Assembly (NCBI GenBank): GCA_036403815.1
Contig: DASWQH010000081.1
Location: 1-64,000, forward strand
Origin: JACVRN01 sp036403815
GTDB taxonomy: Bacteria; Acidobacteriota; Blastocatellia; Pyrinomonadales; Pyrinomonadaceae
DNA: 64,000 nucleotides
Direction: 5' to 3'
Shown: one piece after another, positions 42,646-52,137 of the stretch
Layout of the letters: every line of letters begins with the position of its first letter
Position numbering within the stretch: position 1 is the stretch's first letter
Made by a program: the position numbers and the translations under genes
The notes under the pieces: model-generated
Seen by the model: only the letters and a program-made list of their open reading frames with translations
What the model was told of the DNA's origin: nothing
Databases searched by the model: none

Positions 42646-44436
42646 TTGATGAAACAGCTCCGCTGCGTGCGCTTTATCACGGCTCTGGTACTTACGCTTT
42701 CGCTTCTGCTCATTTCCTTAGCAGGGACGGACGCACAGCAGCGTAGCCGAAGCTCCCAGCCCTCAAGCCAGCCGCCATCAAGTGTAACGCCACAGGCCGT
42801 GCCCTTTGTGCGCCCGCGACTCGTGCTCTTAATCGTCGTGGATCAATTTCGTTACGACTATCTGGAGCGCTTCGATGATCTCTTTGTAGCGGGCGGCCTG
42901 CGTCGCCTGATGCAGGACGGGGCGTTCTGGACACAGGCGAACTACGATCACATGCCTACCTATACTGCGCCCGGTCATGCGACGCTGATGACGGGCGCGT
43001 GGCCTGCGGAAACAGGCATCATCGCTAACGATTGGCCTGATCTTGAAAAGGGTCGCAACGTCACGAGTGTCGAAGATGAACAGGCGCGACTCTTGAACGG
43101 CGAGCCTAATGAGACGGCCTCAAGCCCGCGTCGCCTGATGGCTTCGACGCTCGGAGACGAGCTGCGTATGGCGACCAACGACCGCTCGAAGGTCATAGGC
43201 ATCTCGGTCAAAGACCGCTCGGCTATCCTGCCCGCAGGTCGGCATGCCAACGCCGCTTACTGGTTCAGTAACGCAAGCGGAAGAATGATCACTTCCAACT
43301 ACTACTTCAACCAGATGCCCCAGTGGGTCACTGCCTTTAACGATGCAAAGCCTGCCGATAAATATTTCGGCGCACGCTGGGAGCGATCGTTGCCCGAACC
43401 CGAATACACGCGTCGAGCAGGCGCTGACGATCCCGTGTGGGAGAACATAGGCAGCATTCCCGGCGACACCAACAAGTTCCCGCACGTCATCACGGGCGGG
43501 GCTACTAAACCCGGCACAGAGTTTTACACAGCGCTTGATTTTTCTCCCTTTTCAAACGACCTGCTTCTCTCCTTCGCCGAACAGGCCATCACGAATGAGC
43601 GGCTCGGAGAGGATGCCGATACAGACGTTTTGAGCCTGAGCTTTTCTGCGAACGATTACGTAGGCCATCGCTACGGCCCATACAGCCAGGAGGTGATGGA
43701 CATCACGCTCCGCACGGACAGGAATATCGAAGAGCTTCTGAAATTCGTTGACGCCCGCGTGGGGCTACGCAACACGGTGGTTATCTTCACTGCCGATCAC
43801 GGAGTTGGGCAGAGTCCTGAGCAATCCGCCGCAATGGGTTTGCCGGGGACGCGCATCAAGCGCACGGATGTCCTGAACGCCATGAAGAATGCCATCAGCG
43901 CGCGCTACAATCCAAAGGGACAGCAGCCAGACCCTACAAGCGATTACATACAGGCATTCTATAACGGCAACGTTTACTTCAACCGTGTCGCGCTCAAGCG
44001 CGATGGGATTGATCAGGAGGAGATAGAGCGCATTGCCGGAGACGCAAGCCTGACCGTGCCGGGCATGACCAGATACTTCACGCGCACGCAGCTTATGCGG
44101 CAAGCCATATCGCCCGGCGACGCAATAGCGCGCCGCGTGCTGCACGGGTTCTACCCGACCAGGAGCGGCGATGTGATAGTAGTTTACGGGGCGTTCAGGT
44201 ATTTTGAGACCAGCATACAGGTCACGCACGGCTCGCCCTATTCCTATGATACGCATGTGCCTTTGATTCTGATGGGTGCTGGGCTTCGTGCGGGTCGCTA
44301 TCTGGAAGCGGCTGCGCCGTCTGACATCGCGCCCACACTGGCCGCCATCCTGCGCGTGCAAGCGCCCAGCAATTCTGTGGGAAGAGTTTTGACCGAGTGC
44401 ATCGTTCAACCGGGAATCGCGGCAGGTGTTAGATAA
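42646..44436 (+). CDS. Exported PafA-like alkaline phosphatase/phosphodiesterase
   Basis: This 596-residue protein has a signal peptide (ALVLTLSLLLISLAGTDAQ, cut near 29). The catalytic region DHMPTYTAPGHATLMTGAWPAETGI (about 104-128) has Thr as probable nucleophile, and FTADHGVGQ (about 383-391) holds metal ligands. This is the type I phosphodiesterase/nucleotide pyrophosphatase family close to PafA phosphatases. It hydrolyses phosphate esters in the periplasm. The length is standard. It is followed by a recurrent GTCAGTACCGCC palindrome. Confidence 0.88.
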   Translation: MMKQLRCVRFITALVLTLSLLLISLAGTDAQQRSRSSQPSSQPPSSVTPQAVPFVRPRLVLLIVVDQFRYDYLERFDDLFVAGGLRRLMQDGAFWTQANYDHMPTYTAPGHATLMTGAWPAETGIIANDWPDLEKGRNVTSVEDEQARLLNGEPNETASSPRRLMASTLGDELRMATNDRSKVIGISVKDRSAILPAGRHANAAYWFSNASGRMITSNYYFNQMPQWVTAFNDAKPADKYFGARWERSLPEPEYTRRAGADDPVWENIGSIPGDTNKFPHVITGGATKPGTEFYTALDFSPFSNDLLLSFAEQAITNERLGEDADTDVLSLSFSANDYVGHRYGPYSQEVMDITLRTDRNIEELLKFVDARVGLRNTVVIFTADHGVGQSPEQSAAMGLPGTRIKRTDVLNAMKNAISARYNPKGQQPDPTSDYIQAFYNGNVYFNRVALKRDGIDQEEIERIAGDASLTVPGMTRYFTRTQLMRQAISPGDAIARRVLHGFYPTRSGDVIVVYGAFRYFETSIQVTHGSPYSYDTHVPLILMGAGLRAGRYLEAAAPSDIAPTLAAILRVQAPSNSVGRVLTECIVQPGIAAGVR

Positions 44437-44440
44437 AGCG

Positions 44441-44518
44441 AGGTCAGTACCGCCTGCTTAAGCCGGGCGGGTCGCAATGTTGCTAACACCCGCCCGCTAA
44501 CGCAGGCGGTACTGACCT
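44441..44518. repeat. Inverted repeat (GTCAGTACCGCCTGCG family, copy 2)
   Basis: Arms 44441-44472 and 44486-44518 pair, though a short segment (CTTAAGC against GCTAACG) no longer matches. It is the least perfect of three copies (34428, 44441, 61408). It lies four bases after the phosphatase stop. Confidence 0.85.
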
Positions 44519-44590
44519 GTGCTATACCTACGCTGCCTTCGGTAGTGAGTTGCAATATTGAATGACCTTCACGATTGAGAGTTTTAATTT

Positions 44591-47185
44591 ATGATGAAAA
44601 ATCAGCAAAGCATCCTTTTTATCTTCTTACTCCTCTTCGTTACGCTCGCCGCTCCCAACGCGAGCATCGCACAGCAGGAACAGACAGCGGACGAGGCTGA
44701 GAAGGCGGAGCTTCAGGCTGCGGCTCAGTACGTGCCCGCAGAGCGCATTGAGAAGCTCAAGGCTTTCATGGCCGCTCATCCAAGCTCTGCTTTGAAATCA
44801 AGAGCGCAGGAGTTGATTGTGAGCGCGCGTGCGGCGTGGGGAGATGAGAAGCTGCTTGCTAGAGATACTGCGGGCGGGCTTGAACAATTTCGCCTGGCCG
44901 TCAGCGATGCGCCTGAAGGTATGACGGATAAGCTGTACGCGGAAGTCATCGTCAGGATTCCTTCTTATCTCTTTGTACAGGGGCAGCGCGCGGGTGCTAT
45001 AGAGATCGCGCATCTCATCGAAGGCAAGGTCAAAAATGATGCCAAGCGACTGCTTATGCTCGCAAGCTTTTATACGAGCATAGAGGATGGGCAGGAAGCT
45101 GCGCGTGTGAGCGAGCTGGCCGTTCGTCTTGCGCCCGACATGGCCGTTGCACATCAGGCTTTGGGGATGGCGCGTCACATCTCGCTTCAATTGGAAGCGG
45201 CTGTCACGGAATATGCGCGCGCGCTTGAGCTTGATCCGAAGCTACAGACCGTCAGGCGCAGCCTGGCCGATTTACGTCGCGCAACAGGCCGCACCGAAGA
45301 TGCGCTCGTGCTTTACCGCGAGTTATTACAGGCTGACCCGACGGATAGACTGGCGCGTGCCGGAGTGGTGCTGGCGCTGCTGGATTCCGGAAAGAAGGAA
45401 GACGCCGAGCGCGAGATGACAGCGGCGCTCAGAGACGAGCCGCGCAACCTACAGCTTCTCACGGGCGCTGCTTACTGGTACGCGGCGCATGGAGAGAACG
45501 CGCGTGCGCTTGAGCTGGCGCAAAGGGCTGTCGAAGTGGAGCCGCGCTATGTCTGGGCGCAGATTGCTCTGGCGCGTGTACTCATAGCAGATAAGCGACC
45601 TGCTGCTGCCGAGCAGGCTCTTCGCTTTGCGCGCCGCTACGGAAGATTCCCTACGCTCGATTACGAGCTGGCGAACGCGCTCGCGGCGGCAGGTCTTTAT
45701 ACGGAAGCGGCGAATGAGCTTGCGCGCTCATTCACCCTGCGCGGCGGTGAGATAGAGACTCAACTGGCGGGACGCACACCAGCGCACGCCTCTAACTTCA
45801 TAGAGCTTCTTGCGCCGGAGCGCCGCGCCAGCATCTTTCAGGCGACGCCTATTGAGACTGAAAGCAACGCGCGCTCACTTCACGCTCTTCTGGCCTTTAA
45901 CACGGCGTTGGGCGAAGCGGGAAAACGCGAGACCGTCAGAGAGAAAGAGGCTTTGACGGCGGCGCAGGAATTCGCTGCGGGCGAAGATGCTATGCGTGCC
46001 TACAGGCAGCTTTATGTGGCCGAGCGACTCCTGCGCGCAGGCGTCACCTCGCAGGCCGTGATGGATTTCGCGGAGGCTGCGGCCAGCGGCATAGAGGCGG
46101 CGGTTGATGTGCCTGCGGCGAGCGTGGCAACACTGAGCGAAGAACTCTACGGCGCTCGCTTGCAGGCTATCTCGGCGGGGACTGCGCCGTCCGTTCCCGA
46201 TGTGGAACGCAGCGCGCGAGCCAATATCCTGCGCGGTCGTATTGAAGAGATAGCGGGCTGGACGCTCTACAATCAGGACAAAGCGAGCGCCGCGGTCGAG
46301 CGCCTTCGTCGCGCCACAACCCTTCTGCCTGAAAACTCTCTGTGGTGGCGCACTGCGCTCTGGCATCTGGGCGCGGCACTTGAAGCGACGGGCGATGAGC
46401 AGGAAGCGCTCAACAGTTATTTACGCAGCTATGAAAGGAGCGCTCCTGACGATGTACGCCGCGCCGTCATCGAAAAGCTCTACCGCAAGCTCAACGGCTC
46501 GCTTGCCGGACTGGATGCAAAGCTCGGCACAAACGCTTCCGCTTCATCCGGCAATCAGCAGGCAAACGCACAGGGCAACGAGGTACGAACAACCGATACC
46601 GCGACAGACGCTGCGAAGAACGCAGGCGCGTCGAAGACAACGGACGCGGGCGGGCAGAGTCCCAGTCCTACGCCGACACAGAATGCAGGCTCAAGCCAGC
46701 CAGCCAGTACCGGCGAGACTGCTTCTGCTGCTCTACAGCCAGAGAGCAAGCCTGCTCCGACACCGGCTGCTTCATCAGGGCAGACGACCACAACTGACCC
46801 CAACGCTCCGGCTGAAGCTAAAAACGAGGCTTCTAATTCAGCACAGCCCACAGCATCACCTGAGCCAACGCCCGACACGTCTACGGCGTCCACGGCCAGA
46901 AGAAAGCCGGGCGCGAATGATGCCTGCGCGTTCTCTATTAATGTGGACACTATCACTATCAAAAACAATGGAGGAACCGGCCTCATCACTGTCAGCCTGA
47001 GCGGTTCCGAGAAGATTACTCCGACCACACGCGACTGGCCGGACATCACCGTCTTCGCCCAATCGCTCAAGGAATACGGCACGTTCCCCTTTCTCATCAC
47101 CTCCATCAGCAAACGAACCGGCAAATATACTGTGACTTTCACCACCCCCTGCGGCTCAAAGGATGTCACGGTCATAGTCAAATAG
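44591..47185 (+). CDS. Large exported TPR protein with low-complexity linker and C-terminal beta domain
   Basis: This 864-residue protein has a signal peptide (SILFIFLLLFVTLAAPNASIA, cut near 27). Many TPR-type helical repeats run from about 60 to 650, for example MAVAHQALGMARHISLQLEAAVTEYARALELDP. A Gln/Ser/Thr/Pro-rich linker follows (about 655-770), then a beta-rich end of about 90 residues with DACAFSINVDTITIKNNGG. This end looks like the BACON-type domains of secreted proteins, tentatively. It is likely a periplasmic or surface scaffold. Its TAG stop belongs to the following 7-mer repeat. Confidence 0.8.
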   Translation: MMKNQQSILFIFLLLFVTLAAPNASIAQQEQTADEAEKAELQAAAQYVPAERIEKLKAFMAAHPSSALKSRAQELIVSARAAWGDEKLLARDTAGGLEQFRLAVSDAPEGMTDKLYAEVIVRIPSYLFVQGQRAGAIEIAHLIEGKVKNDAKRLLMLASFYTSIEDGQEAARVSELAVRLAPDMAVAHQALGMARHISLQLEAAVTEYARALELDPKLQTVRRSLADLRRATGRTEDALVLYRELLQADPTDRLARAGVVLALLDSGKKEDAEREMTAALRDEPRNLQLLTGAAYWYAAHGENARALELAQRAVEVEPRYVWAQIALARVLIADKRPAAAEQALRFARRYGRFPTLDYELANALAAAGLYTEAANELARSFTLRGGEIETQLAGRTPAHASNFIELLAPERRASIFQATPIETESNARSLHALLAFNTALGEAGKRETVREKEALTAAQEFAAGEDAMRAYRQLYVAERLLRAGVTSQAVMDFAEAAASGIEAAVDVPAASVATLSEELYGARLQAISAGTAPSVPDVERSARANILRGRIEEIAGWTLYNQDKASAAVERLRRATTLLPENSLWWRTALWHLGAALEATGDEQEALNSYLRSYERSAPDDVRRAVIEKLYRKLNGSLAGLDAKLGTNASASSGNQQANAQGNEVRTTDTATDAAKNAGASKTTDAGGQSPSPTPTQNAGSSQPASTGETASAALQPESKPAPTPAASSGQTTTTDPNAPAEAKNEASNSAQPTASPEPTPDTSTASTARRKPGANDACAFSINVDTITIKNNGGTGLITVSLSGSEKITPTTRDWPDITVFAQSLKEYGTFPFLITSISKRTGKYTVTFTTPCGSKDVTVIVK

Positions 47186-47260
47186 AGGCTAGAGGTTAGA
47201 GGTCAGAGGTTAGTAGTTCTCTTTCTTTTACTAGCCTCTGACCTCTAACCTCTAGCCTCT
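47184..47260. repeat. Inverted repeat of 7-base units, AGAGGTT/AGAGGTC type
   Basis: The left arm reads AGAGGCT, AGAGGTT, AGAGGTC, AGAGGTT (47184-47211). The right arm 47231-47260 is the complement, CTCTGAC, CTCTAAC, CTCTAGC. It overlaps the TAG stop of the TPR gene (47183-47185). GCCCTGCTTTT (AAAAGCAGGGC on the other strand) follows at about 47267-47277. Confidence 0.9.
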
Positions 47261-47506
47261 TCTTTTGCCCTGCTTTTCGGCCAACCACAGCGCCTTTTTA
47301 GCCATCAAAGTCGAGACCGCACCGGAAGTTTATAGAGAAAACCTTTCTGAGTAGGGTCTCTCGCGCCAACTGTCCGAAAGACATTAATTTTGGTCTCCCC
47401 GCTTTGAGCTTGCCAAAGGCTTCCTGTAGAGACCGTAGGGCGCAATCAGCAGCATGGGTGTGTATAATCAAAGAAACTCTACAGAGAATTGCAGACGGAT
47501 AATTAT

Positions 47507-49564
47507 ATGAACAGAATTCGACTTCGCCTCTTCCACGCCGTGGTAATTGCAGCCGTGATCGTCGCTTCAGGCGCGAGCGCAAACGTCTTCGCACAGCAAG
47601 CCCAGACGGGGCGCTCTCGCTTCGATGTTACGAATTACCGTATCGAAGCTCAACTGCTTCCGGCTGAACACCTCTTGCGCGCCGCTGCCGAAGTAACCTT
47701 CACGCCGCTGGAAGCCACACGCTCGGTCGTCTTCGAGCTGAACGGCTCGCTCAAGGTCGAGAGCATCATGCGCAACGCCAAGCCTCTGACGAATTTTGTG
47801 CAGGACGCTGTGGGCGTGGGCGATTTGGGGCCGAGCGTGCGTATTGATCTTGGCGAAGTCGTCCCGGCAGGCCAGCCCGTTACGCTGACGTTCCGTTGGT
47901 CGGGCGCGCTCGTTTCTCCCGAAGGCGGCCCGCTCGCCACCAAGCGCCTTGCTTACGTAGGAACGGAAGGCTCGTACCTGATGTACGCCGCCAGGTGGTT
48001 TCCCTTTCACGATTACGCAGCCGACCGCGCTACAGCAGACATCACCATCATCGTCCCGACTGGCACGCAGGTCGCAGGCTCATCCGATGAAGCGGTCACG
48101 CCCACAACCGGCAAAGACGGCAACACTCGCTTTCGCTTCGTATACAAGCAGCCCGCGCTCATAGGCAATATCGCCGCAGGACAGTACATCACTAGAACGC
48201 TTCGCTTCGGCGGCTACGAGCTTCAGTTCTTCGTCAAGCCCGGAAGCGAAAATCGTCTTGACCGCTACGGCGAGCTGATGGGCAACGCTTTGCAGTTCTA
48301 CACGCAAGCCTACGGCAATCCGATTTTCGGCACGCGCATCACTATCGCGCAGATTGACGACGACAGTCTTGATACTTACAGCGGGCTGGGCATGGTCTTT
48401 CTCGCAGGGAAGATGTTCGACCCTTCGCGCCCTGTACCGGAAGACAGACTTCAGCGCGAGGTTGCGTACCAGTGGTGGGGACTGACGGTTGGACTGAAAT
48501 CTTTCGACGATGCATGGCTCTCGCAAGGGTTGGCGGAATGGAGCTCGTTTGCGATTCGTGAATCGACGCTTTCTGCCGGAGCGCTCGACGCCGCCCAGCG
48601 CGAAGAGCAGGAGCGCGCTCTGACCTTTGAACAGACGGCTTCAATTGCGCGTGCTCCGTCCACGCTCGACGATCAGTCGGCGGCTTATCAATCAATCGTC
48701 TTCTACAAGGGCGCTATGGTCTTCCGCATGTTGCGCGAAACTATAGGGCGTGAGAAGTTCGCACAGCTCCTTCGCAACTTCCTTCAGCAGTATCGCGGCA
48801 AGGACGCTTCGATTGACGATTTCGAGAAGGTGACGAACCAGGTCGTGGGCGAGAACATGCGCTACTTCTTCGCGCAGTGGGTTGAAGGAACGGGCGTGCC
48901 GGAGTTTAACGTGGACTACCAGATAATACGCACGCGCGCTGGAAAATTTCGCGCGCGCGGCACAGTCCGCCAGAACTTCGATAACCTTCGCCTCCCGGTA
49001 GAATTGATGCTCAGAAGCGAAGGCGACAGCCAGACCACTACGGTTCGCATAGAAGGCAAGAGCGAGGATTTCGATTTCGAGTCGAACGGTCAGCCCCTTG
49101 AGGTGGTCGTTGACCCGAACAATAAAATCCTGCGCATGTCCGATGACCTGAAGGTCGCAATCGTCGCGCGTCGCGGCATAGAGCAGCTCAAAGAGGGCAG
49201 CTACGCCGAAGCCCAACAGCAACTGGAAGCCGCGCTCAAGCTGGATCGCTCGAACTCATGGGTCTACTACAATCTGGGTCTTCTCTATCTTGAACAACGC
49301 AACTGGAATCTGGCGATTGATAATTTCCAGGCAGCCTTGAACGGCAACATGAAACCGGCATGGATAGCCGTCTGGGCGCACATCAAGGCGGGCAACGCTT
49401 ACGATGCGCGCGGCGACAGAGCACGCGCCGTCTACGAATACAAACAGGCCGTGCAACTCGGCGACAACTACGACAACGCGCAGAAAGTCGCACAGCGCTA
49501 CATCGCCACACCCTTCGACCCGAAGGCAGATCAAACACAGGCCGGGTTGACTAATTCTCAGTAG
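47507..49564 (+). CDS. M1-aminopeptidase-like protein with lost zinc ligands, plus C-terminal TPR
   Basis: The start at ATG 47507 gives a signal peptide (AVVIAAVIVASGASANVFAQ); a start six codons earlier is also open. The N-terminal beta domain and the M1 middle domain are recognisable. Where an active enzyme has HEXXH...NEG, this one reads LQREVAYQWWGLTVGL...AWLSQGLAEW. The two histidines are Arg and Tyr and the third ligand Glu is Gln, so no zinc can be held. The Glu of HEXXH is kept. The C-terminus (about 575-660) has a TPR pair. It is probably a binding protein, not a peptidase. Confidence 0.87.
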   Translation: MNRIRLRLFHAVVIAAVIVASGASANVFAQQAQTGRSRFDVTNYRIEAQLLPAEHLLRAAAEVTFTPLEATRSVVFELNGSLKVESIMRNAKPLTNFVQDAVGVGDLGPSVRIDLGEVVPAGQPVTLTFRWSGALVSPEGGPLATKRLAYVGTEGSYLMYAARWFPFHDYAADRATADITIIVPTGTQVAGSSDEAVTPTTGKDGNTRFRFVYKQPALIGNIAAGQYITRTLRFGGYELQFFVKPGSENRLDRYGELMGNALQFYTQAYGNPIFGTRITIAQIDDDSLDTYSGLGMVFLAGKMFDPSRPVPEDRLQREVAYQWWGLTVGLKSFDDAWLSQGLAEWSSFAIRESTLSAGALDAAQREEQERALTFEQTASIARAPSTLDDQSAAYQSIVFYKGAMVFRMLRETIGREKFAQLLRNFLQQYRGKDASIDDFEKVTNQVVGENMRYFFAQWVEGTGVPEFNVDYQIIRTRAGKFRARGTVRQNFDNLRLPVELMLRSEGDSQTTTVRIEGKSEDFDFESNGQPLEVVVDPNNKILRMSDDLKVAIVARRGIEQLKEGSYAEAQQQLEAALKLDRSNSWVYYNLGLLYLEQRNWNLAIDNFQAALNGNMKPAWIAVWAHIKAGNAYDARGDRARAVYEYKQAVQLGDNYDNAQKVAQRYIATPFDPKADQTQAGLTNSQ

Positions 49565-49596
49565 TTAAAGGACGCGAATTATACGCAAGACGAATG

Positions 49597-49704
49597 AAGC
49601 TCCGTAGGAGCGACATGTAATTGACAGGGAACATGTCGCTCCTACGGAGCTTGTTATTTGATTGCTCGGATGAGCTATAAACATTTAGCCCCTACGGAGC
49701 TAAA
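49597..49704. repeat. Inverted repeats of the GCTCCGTAGGAGC family, second locus
   Basis: The perfect pair 49597-49618 with 49631-49652 carries GCTCCGTAGGAGCGACATGT as at 36481. A further block TATAAACATTTAGC...GGAGC (49676-49704) matches the outer element there. Like the first locus it lies between two converging genes. Confidence 0.87.
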
Positions 49705-49741
49705 AACATTATGCACATTCTTATGTCGAATTCACGTTGAT

Positions 49742-50548
49742 TTAGATGGAGGGAGCGGCGACAACCGCAATGCCGTTTTTATCTGCAAGGCGGATCATCT
49801 CGTCGCGGTCGAACATCAGTGTCTTGCCTGCCGTGATGCAGAGACAGGTTGCGCCCGCTTCGATCATGGTTTGAATTGTGGGAACGCCGACGACGGGTAC
49901 ATCAAAGCGCATGTCCTGATCCGGCTTGGCGACTTTGATGACCGTCAGCTTGCCTTTCGCCAGCTCGCCCGCGCGGCGGATGGTCGCGTCCGTCCCTTCC
50001 ATCGCTTCTATGGAGACACAGGCGCGAGCGCGCACGACGATGGTCTGGCCTAAATCAAGCCGCGTTATCTCGCGCGCGATTTCCAGCCCGTACTCTATGT
50101 CGCCGCGCTCTCGTTCGTCCGGCGCACGCCGCGAGAGCTGCCCCGCGAGTGGAAGGTTCTCCTGTAGAAAATAGGTCGAGTCAATTAATTCTATGCCTTC
50201 GCTCTTCAGCTCGTCTGCGACTGCGCCGATGAGCGCGTCCGTGTTGCGGCGCGGCAATCTCAGTATGGTCTTGAGCATGCGCAGGTCTGGAAGCGCGCCG
50301 CTGAAAATCTGCACGTGCTTGACCTGCCCCGCCATGATTGCTTTTTCGACGCCCTCGCGTTTGAAGAAGCGTATCAGCTTGCCAAGCTGCGCCACTCCAA
50401 TCCACTGCACGCGCTCGGCCACACGCTCAATCTCCGGGTCTGTCTCTTCCTTAATCGCCGCCACCGCCATAGAGACACCGTTGCGGCGCGCTCCCTCAAG
50501 CACCAGAAAAGGAAATCGACCGTTGCCCGCGATTAATCCGTAACGCAT
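49742..50548 (-). CDS. lpxI: UDP-2,3-diacylglucosamine diphosphatase LpxI
   Basis: This 268-residue protein has the DUF1009/LpxI text YGLIAGNGRFPFLVLEGARRNG (3-24), VQWIGVAQLGKLIRFFKREGVEKAIMAGQV and a C-terminal half with TCLCITAGKTLMFDRDEMIRLADKNGIAVV. It makes lipid X in lipid A synthesis. LpxI replaces LpxH in many alpha-proteobacteria and other phyla. It follows lpxA, with a 7-mer repeat between, in a leftward block with fabZ, the ompH-like gene and bamA. The length is standard. Confidence 0.9.
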   Translation of the reverse strand: MRYGLIAGNGRFPFLVLEGARRNGVSMAVAAIKEETDPEIERVAERVQWIGVAQLGKLIRFFKREGVEKAIMAGQVKHVQIFSGALPDLRMLKTILRLPRRNTDALIGAVADELKSEGIELIDSTYFLQENLPLAGQLSRRAPDERERGDIEYGLEIAREITRLDLGQTIVVRARACVSIEAMEGTDATIRRAGELAKGKLTVIKVAKPDQDMRFDVPVVGVPTIQTMIEAGATCLCITAGKTLMFDRDEMIRLADKNGIAVVAAPSI

Positions 50549-50550
50549 GG

Positions 50551-50617
50551 TGGGTGTCGGGTATCAGGTGCCGGGTGCCGGAAAAAGCGACTAACCGAAA
50601 CCCGGCACCCGACACCT
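50551..50617. repeat. Inverted repeat of 7-base units, GGGTGCC type
   Basis: The left arm reads GGGTGTC, GGGTATC, AGGTGCC, GGGTGCC (50551-50578). The right arm 50597-50617 is its shorter complement (GGCACCCGACACC). It ends on the TAG stop of lpxA (50616-50618), and its left edge lies two bases upstream of the lpxI start. Confidence 0.85.
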
Positions 50618-51407
50618 ATTTGATTACTCCGCGTTTTGAAGTTTCGATGAAGCGGATGAGTTCGTCAACTTCGGGGGATTCGGTGATCTCTTCGCGGATG
50701 CGCTCCGTTGCCTGCGTGGTGTTGAGACGCGAAGAGAGAAGAAGGTGAAAGGCGTGATGAAGCGCGTTCATAGTCTGGCGCGAGTAGCCACGCCTGCGCA
50801 TGCCCGTCGTGTTCAATCCGTAGCAGCGTGCGTGATTGCCGACCGTCAGGGCAAAGGGAAGCGCGTCTTTGACGATGACCGAATAACCGCCAACGTAAGC
50901 CTCGCGCCCGACGCGACAGAATTGATGCACGCCGGAATAAGCTCCTATGTTTGCGCCCTCTTCGACCGTCACATGACCCGCCAGGGTCGCGGCGTTAGCC
51001 ATGATGACATGGTTTCCGATGATGCAATCGTGCGCCACGTGAGCCTGAGCCATAATCAGGCAATCGTCGCCTATTTCCGTGAGCATCCCTCCGCCCTCCG
51101 TGCCGCGATGGATGGTCACGAACTCGCGTATAACCGAGCGACGACCGATGCGCGTCTCCGAAGGCTCGCCCATGTATTTCAAGTCCTGCGAAGCAAGGCC
51201 GATGGAGACGAAAGGAAAGATGTGCGTGTCGTCGCCAATTGAGGTGCGCCCGTCAACAACTACGTGCGAGTCAAGGCGCACACGCTCGCCCAAGCTGACC
51301 TCGTCGCCGATAATCGTGTACGGGCCAATGAAGCAATCGTGGCCTAAGCGTGCGCGCGGGCTGACGACCGCCGTCGGATGAATGGTTTGCGTTGTAGCTA
51401 CAGACAT
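50616..51407 (-). CDS. lpxA: UDP-N-acetylglucosamine acyltransferase LpxA
   Basis: This 263-residue protein consists of left-handed beta-helix hexapeptide repeats (IHPTAVVSPRARLGHDCFIGPYTIIGDEVSLGERVRLDSHVVVDG...), then the helical C-terminal domain with MRRRGYSRQTMNALHHAFHLLLSS. The catalytic His is in VAHDCIIGNHV. It starts lipid A synthesis with a 3-hydroxyacyl-ACP donor. The length is normal. It lies downstream of fabZ with a 7-mer repeat between. Confidence 0.95.
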   Translation of the reverse strand: MSVATTQTIHPTAVVSPRARLGHDCFIGPYTIIGDEVSLGERVRLDSHVVVDGRTSIGDDTHIFPFVSIGLASQDLKYMGEPSETRIGRRSVIREFVTIHRGTEGGGMLTEIGDDCLIMAQAHVAHDCIIGNHVIMANAATLAGHVTVEEGANIGAYSGVHQFCRVGREAYVGGYSVIVKDALPFALTVGNHARCYGLNTTGMRRRGYSRQTMNALHHAFHLLLSSRLNTTQATERIREEITESPEVDELIRFIETSKRGVIK

Positions 51408-51414
51408 AATAAGA

Positions 51415-51492
51415 AGAGGTTAGAGGTCAGAGGCTAGAGGTTAGTAGTTGTCTTTCTTTTACTAACCTCTGACCTCTTATCTCTAACCTCTG
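51415..51492. repeat. Inverted repeat of 7-base units, AGAGGTT/AGAGGTC type
   Basis: The left arm 51415-51446 (AGAGGTT, AGAGGTC, AGAGGCT, AGAGGTT) and right arm 51461-51492 (CTCTGAC, CTCTTAT, CTCTAAC) pair with slight drift. It fills the gap between fabZ and lpxA, two genes of one operon, so it would be transcribed. It is the third locus with this unit (23954, 47184). Confidence 0.9.
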
Positions 51493-51497
51493 TTTTT

Positions 51498-51950
51498 TCA
51501 TTTACCTTCCTCGCGCTCGACGATGACGCTCATGATCTCGGCTTCGGCGACCGTTTCGCCGTTGACTTTCGCCTCCCCTCGCATACGTTGGACGCGCGTG
51601 CCTACACGAAGCGCCGTGACTTCCAGAATGAGCGTGTCGCCGGGGGTGACGGGGCGACGAAAGCGCGCTTCCTTGATGCCGCTGAAGAAGGGCAGCTTTT
51701 CAGCGCGATTCTCTATCTCGCGTAAAACCAGAAGAGCGCCGCATTGCGCAAGCGCTTCGATGATAAGCACTCCGGGCATAACGGGCGCTCCCGGAAAGTG
51801 GCCTTGAAAGAAAGGCTCGTTCGTGGTCACTTGCTTGATGCCGACGATTCTCTCTTTCGGCACCAGCTCCGTAATGCGATCCACCAGCAGGAAGGGATAG
51901 CGGTGCGGCAAAAGCTCCTGTATGGCGCGAGCATCCAGAACCGTTTCCAT
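51498..51950 (-). CDS. fabZ: 3-hydroxyacyl-ACP dehydratase FabZ
   Basis: This 150-residue hotdog enzyme has LPHRYPFLLVDRI (14-26), FQGHFPGAPVMPGVLIIEALAQ (48-69) with catalytic His in GHFPG and Glu in IIEAL. It dehydrates 3-hydroxyacyl-ACP in fatty-acid synthesis. The length is typical. It is normally found beside lpxA, as here. A repeat separates them. Confidence 0.95.
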   Translation of the reverse strand: METVLDARAIQELLPHRYPFLLVDRITELVPKERIVGIKQVTTNEPFFQGHFPGAPVMPGVLIIEALAQCGALLVLREIENRAEKLPFFSGIKEARFRRPVTPGDTLILEVTALRVGTRVQRMRGEAKVNGETVAEAEIMSVIVEREEGK

Positions 51951-52137
51951 GCCGTGTCTTTCCCTTTCGGTCTCAGGCGAGAGAAGATGAAAGAGCTAAA
52001 AAGAAGCGCTTGCGGCCTCTTTTCGTAAGCTTGTACGAAATAATGAATGCGGAAGCGCACGGAAAGCTCTGGGGAAAACTCTCCGGCGCTCCCGCACCGA
52101 ACTCTAACCTAGGACAGCAATCGCGCTCGCTCAGGCT

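Noticed and set aside
42710..42934. A minus-strand open frame within the PafA-like gene start.
   Set aside because: It overlaps the coding strand of a clear enzyme gene and has no own start signals.
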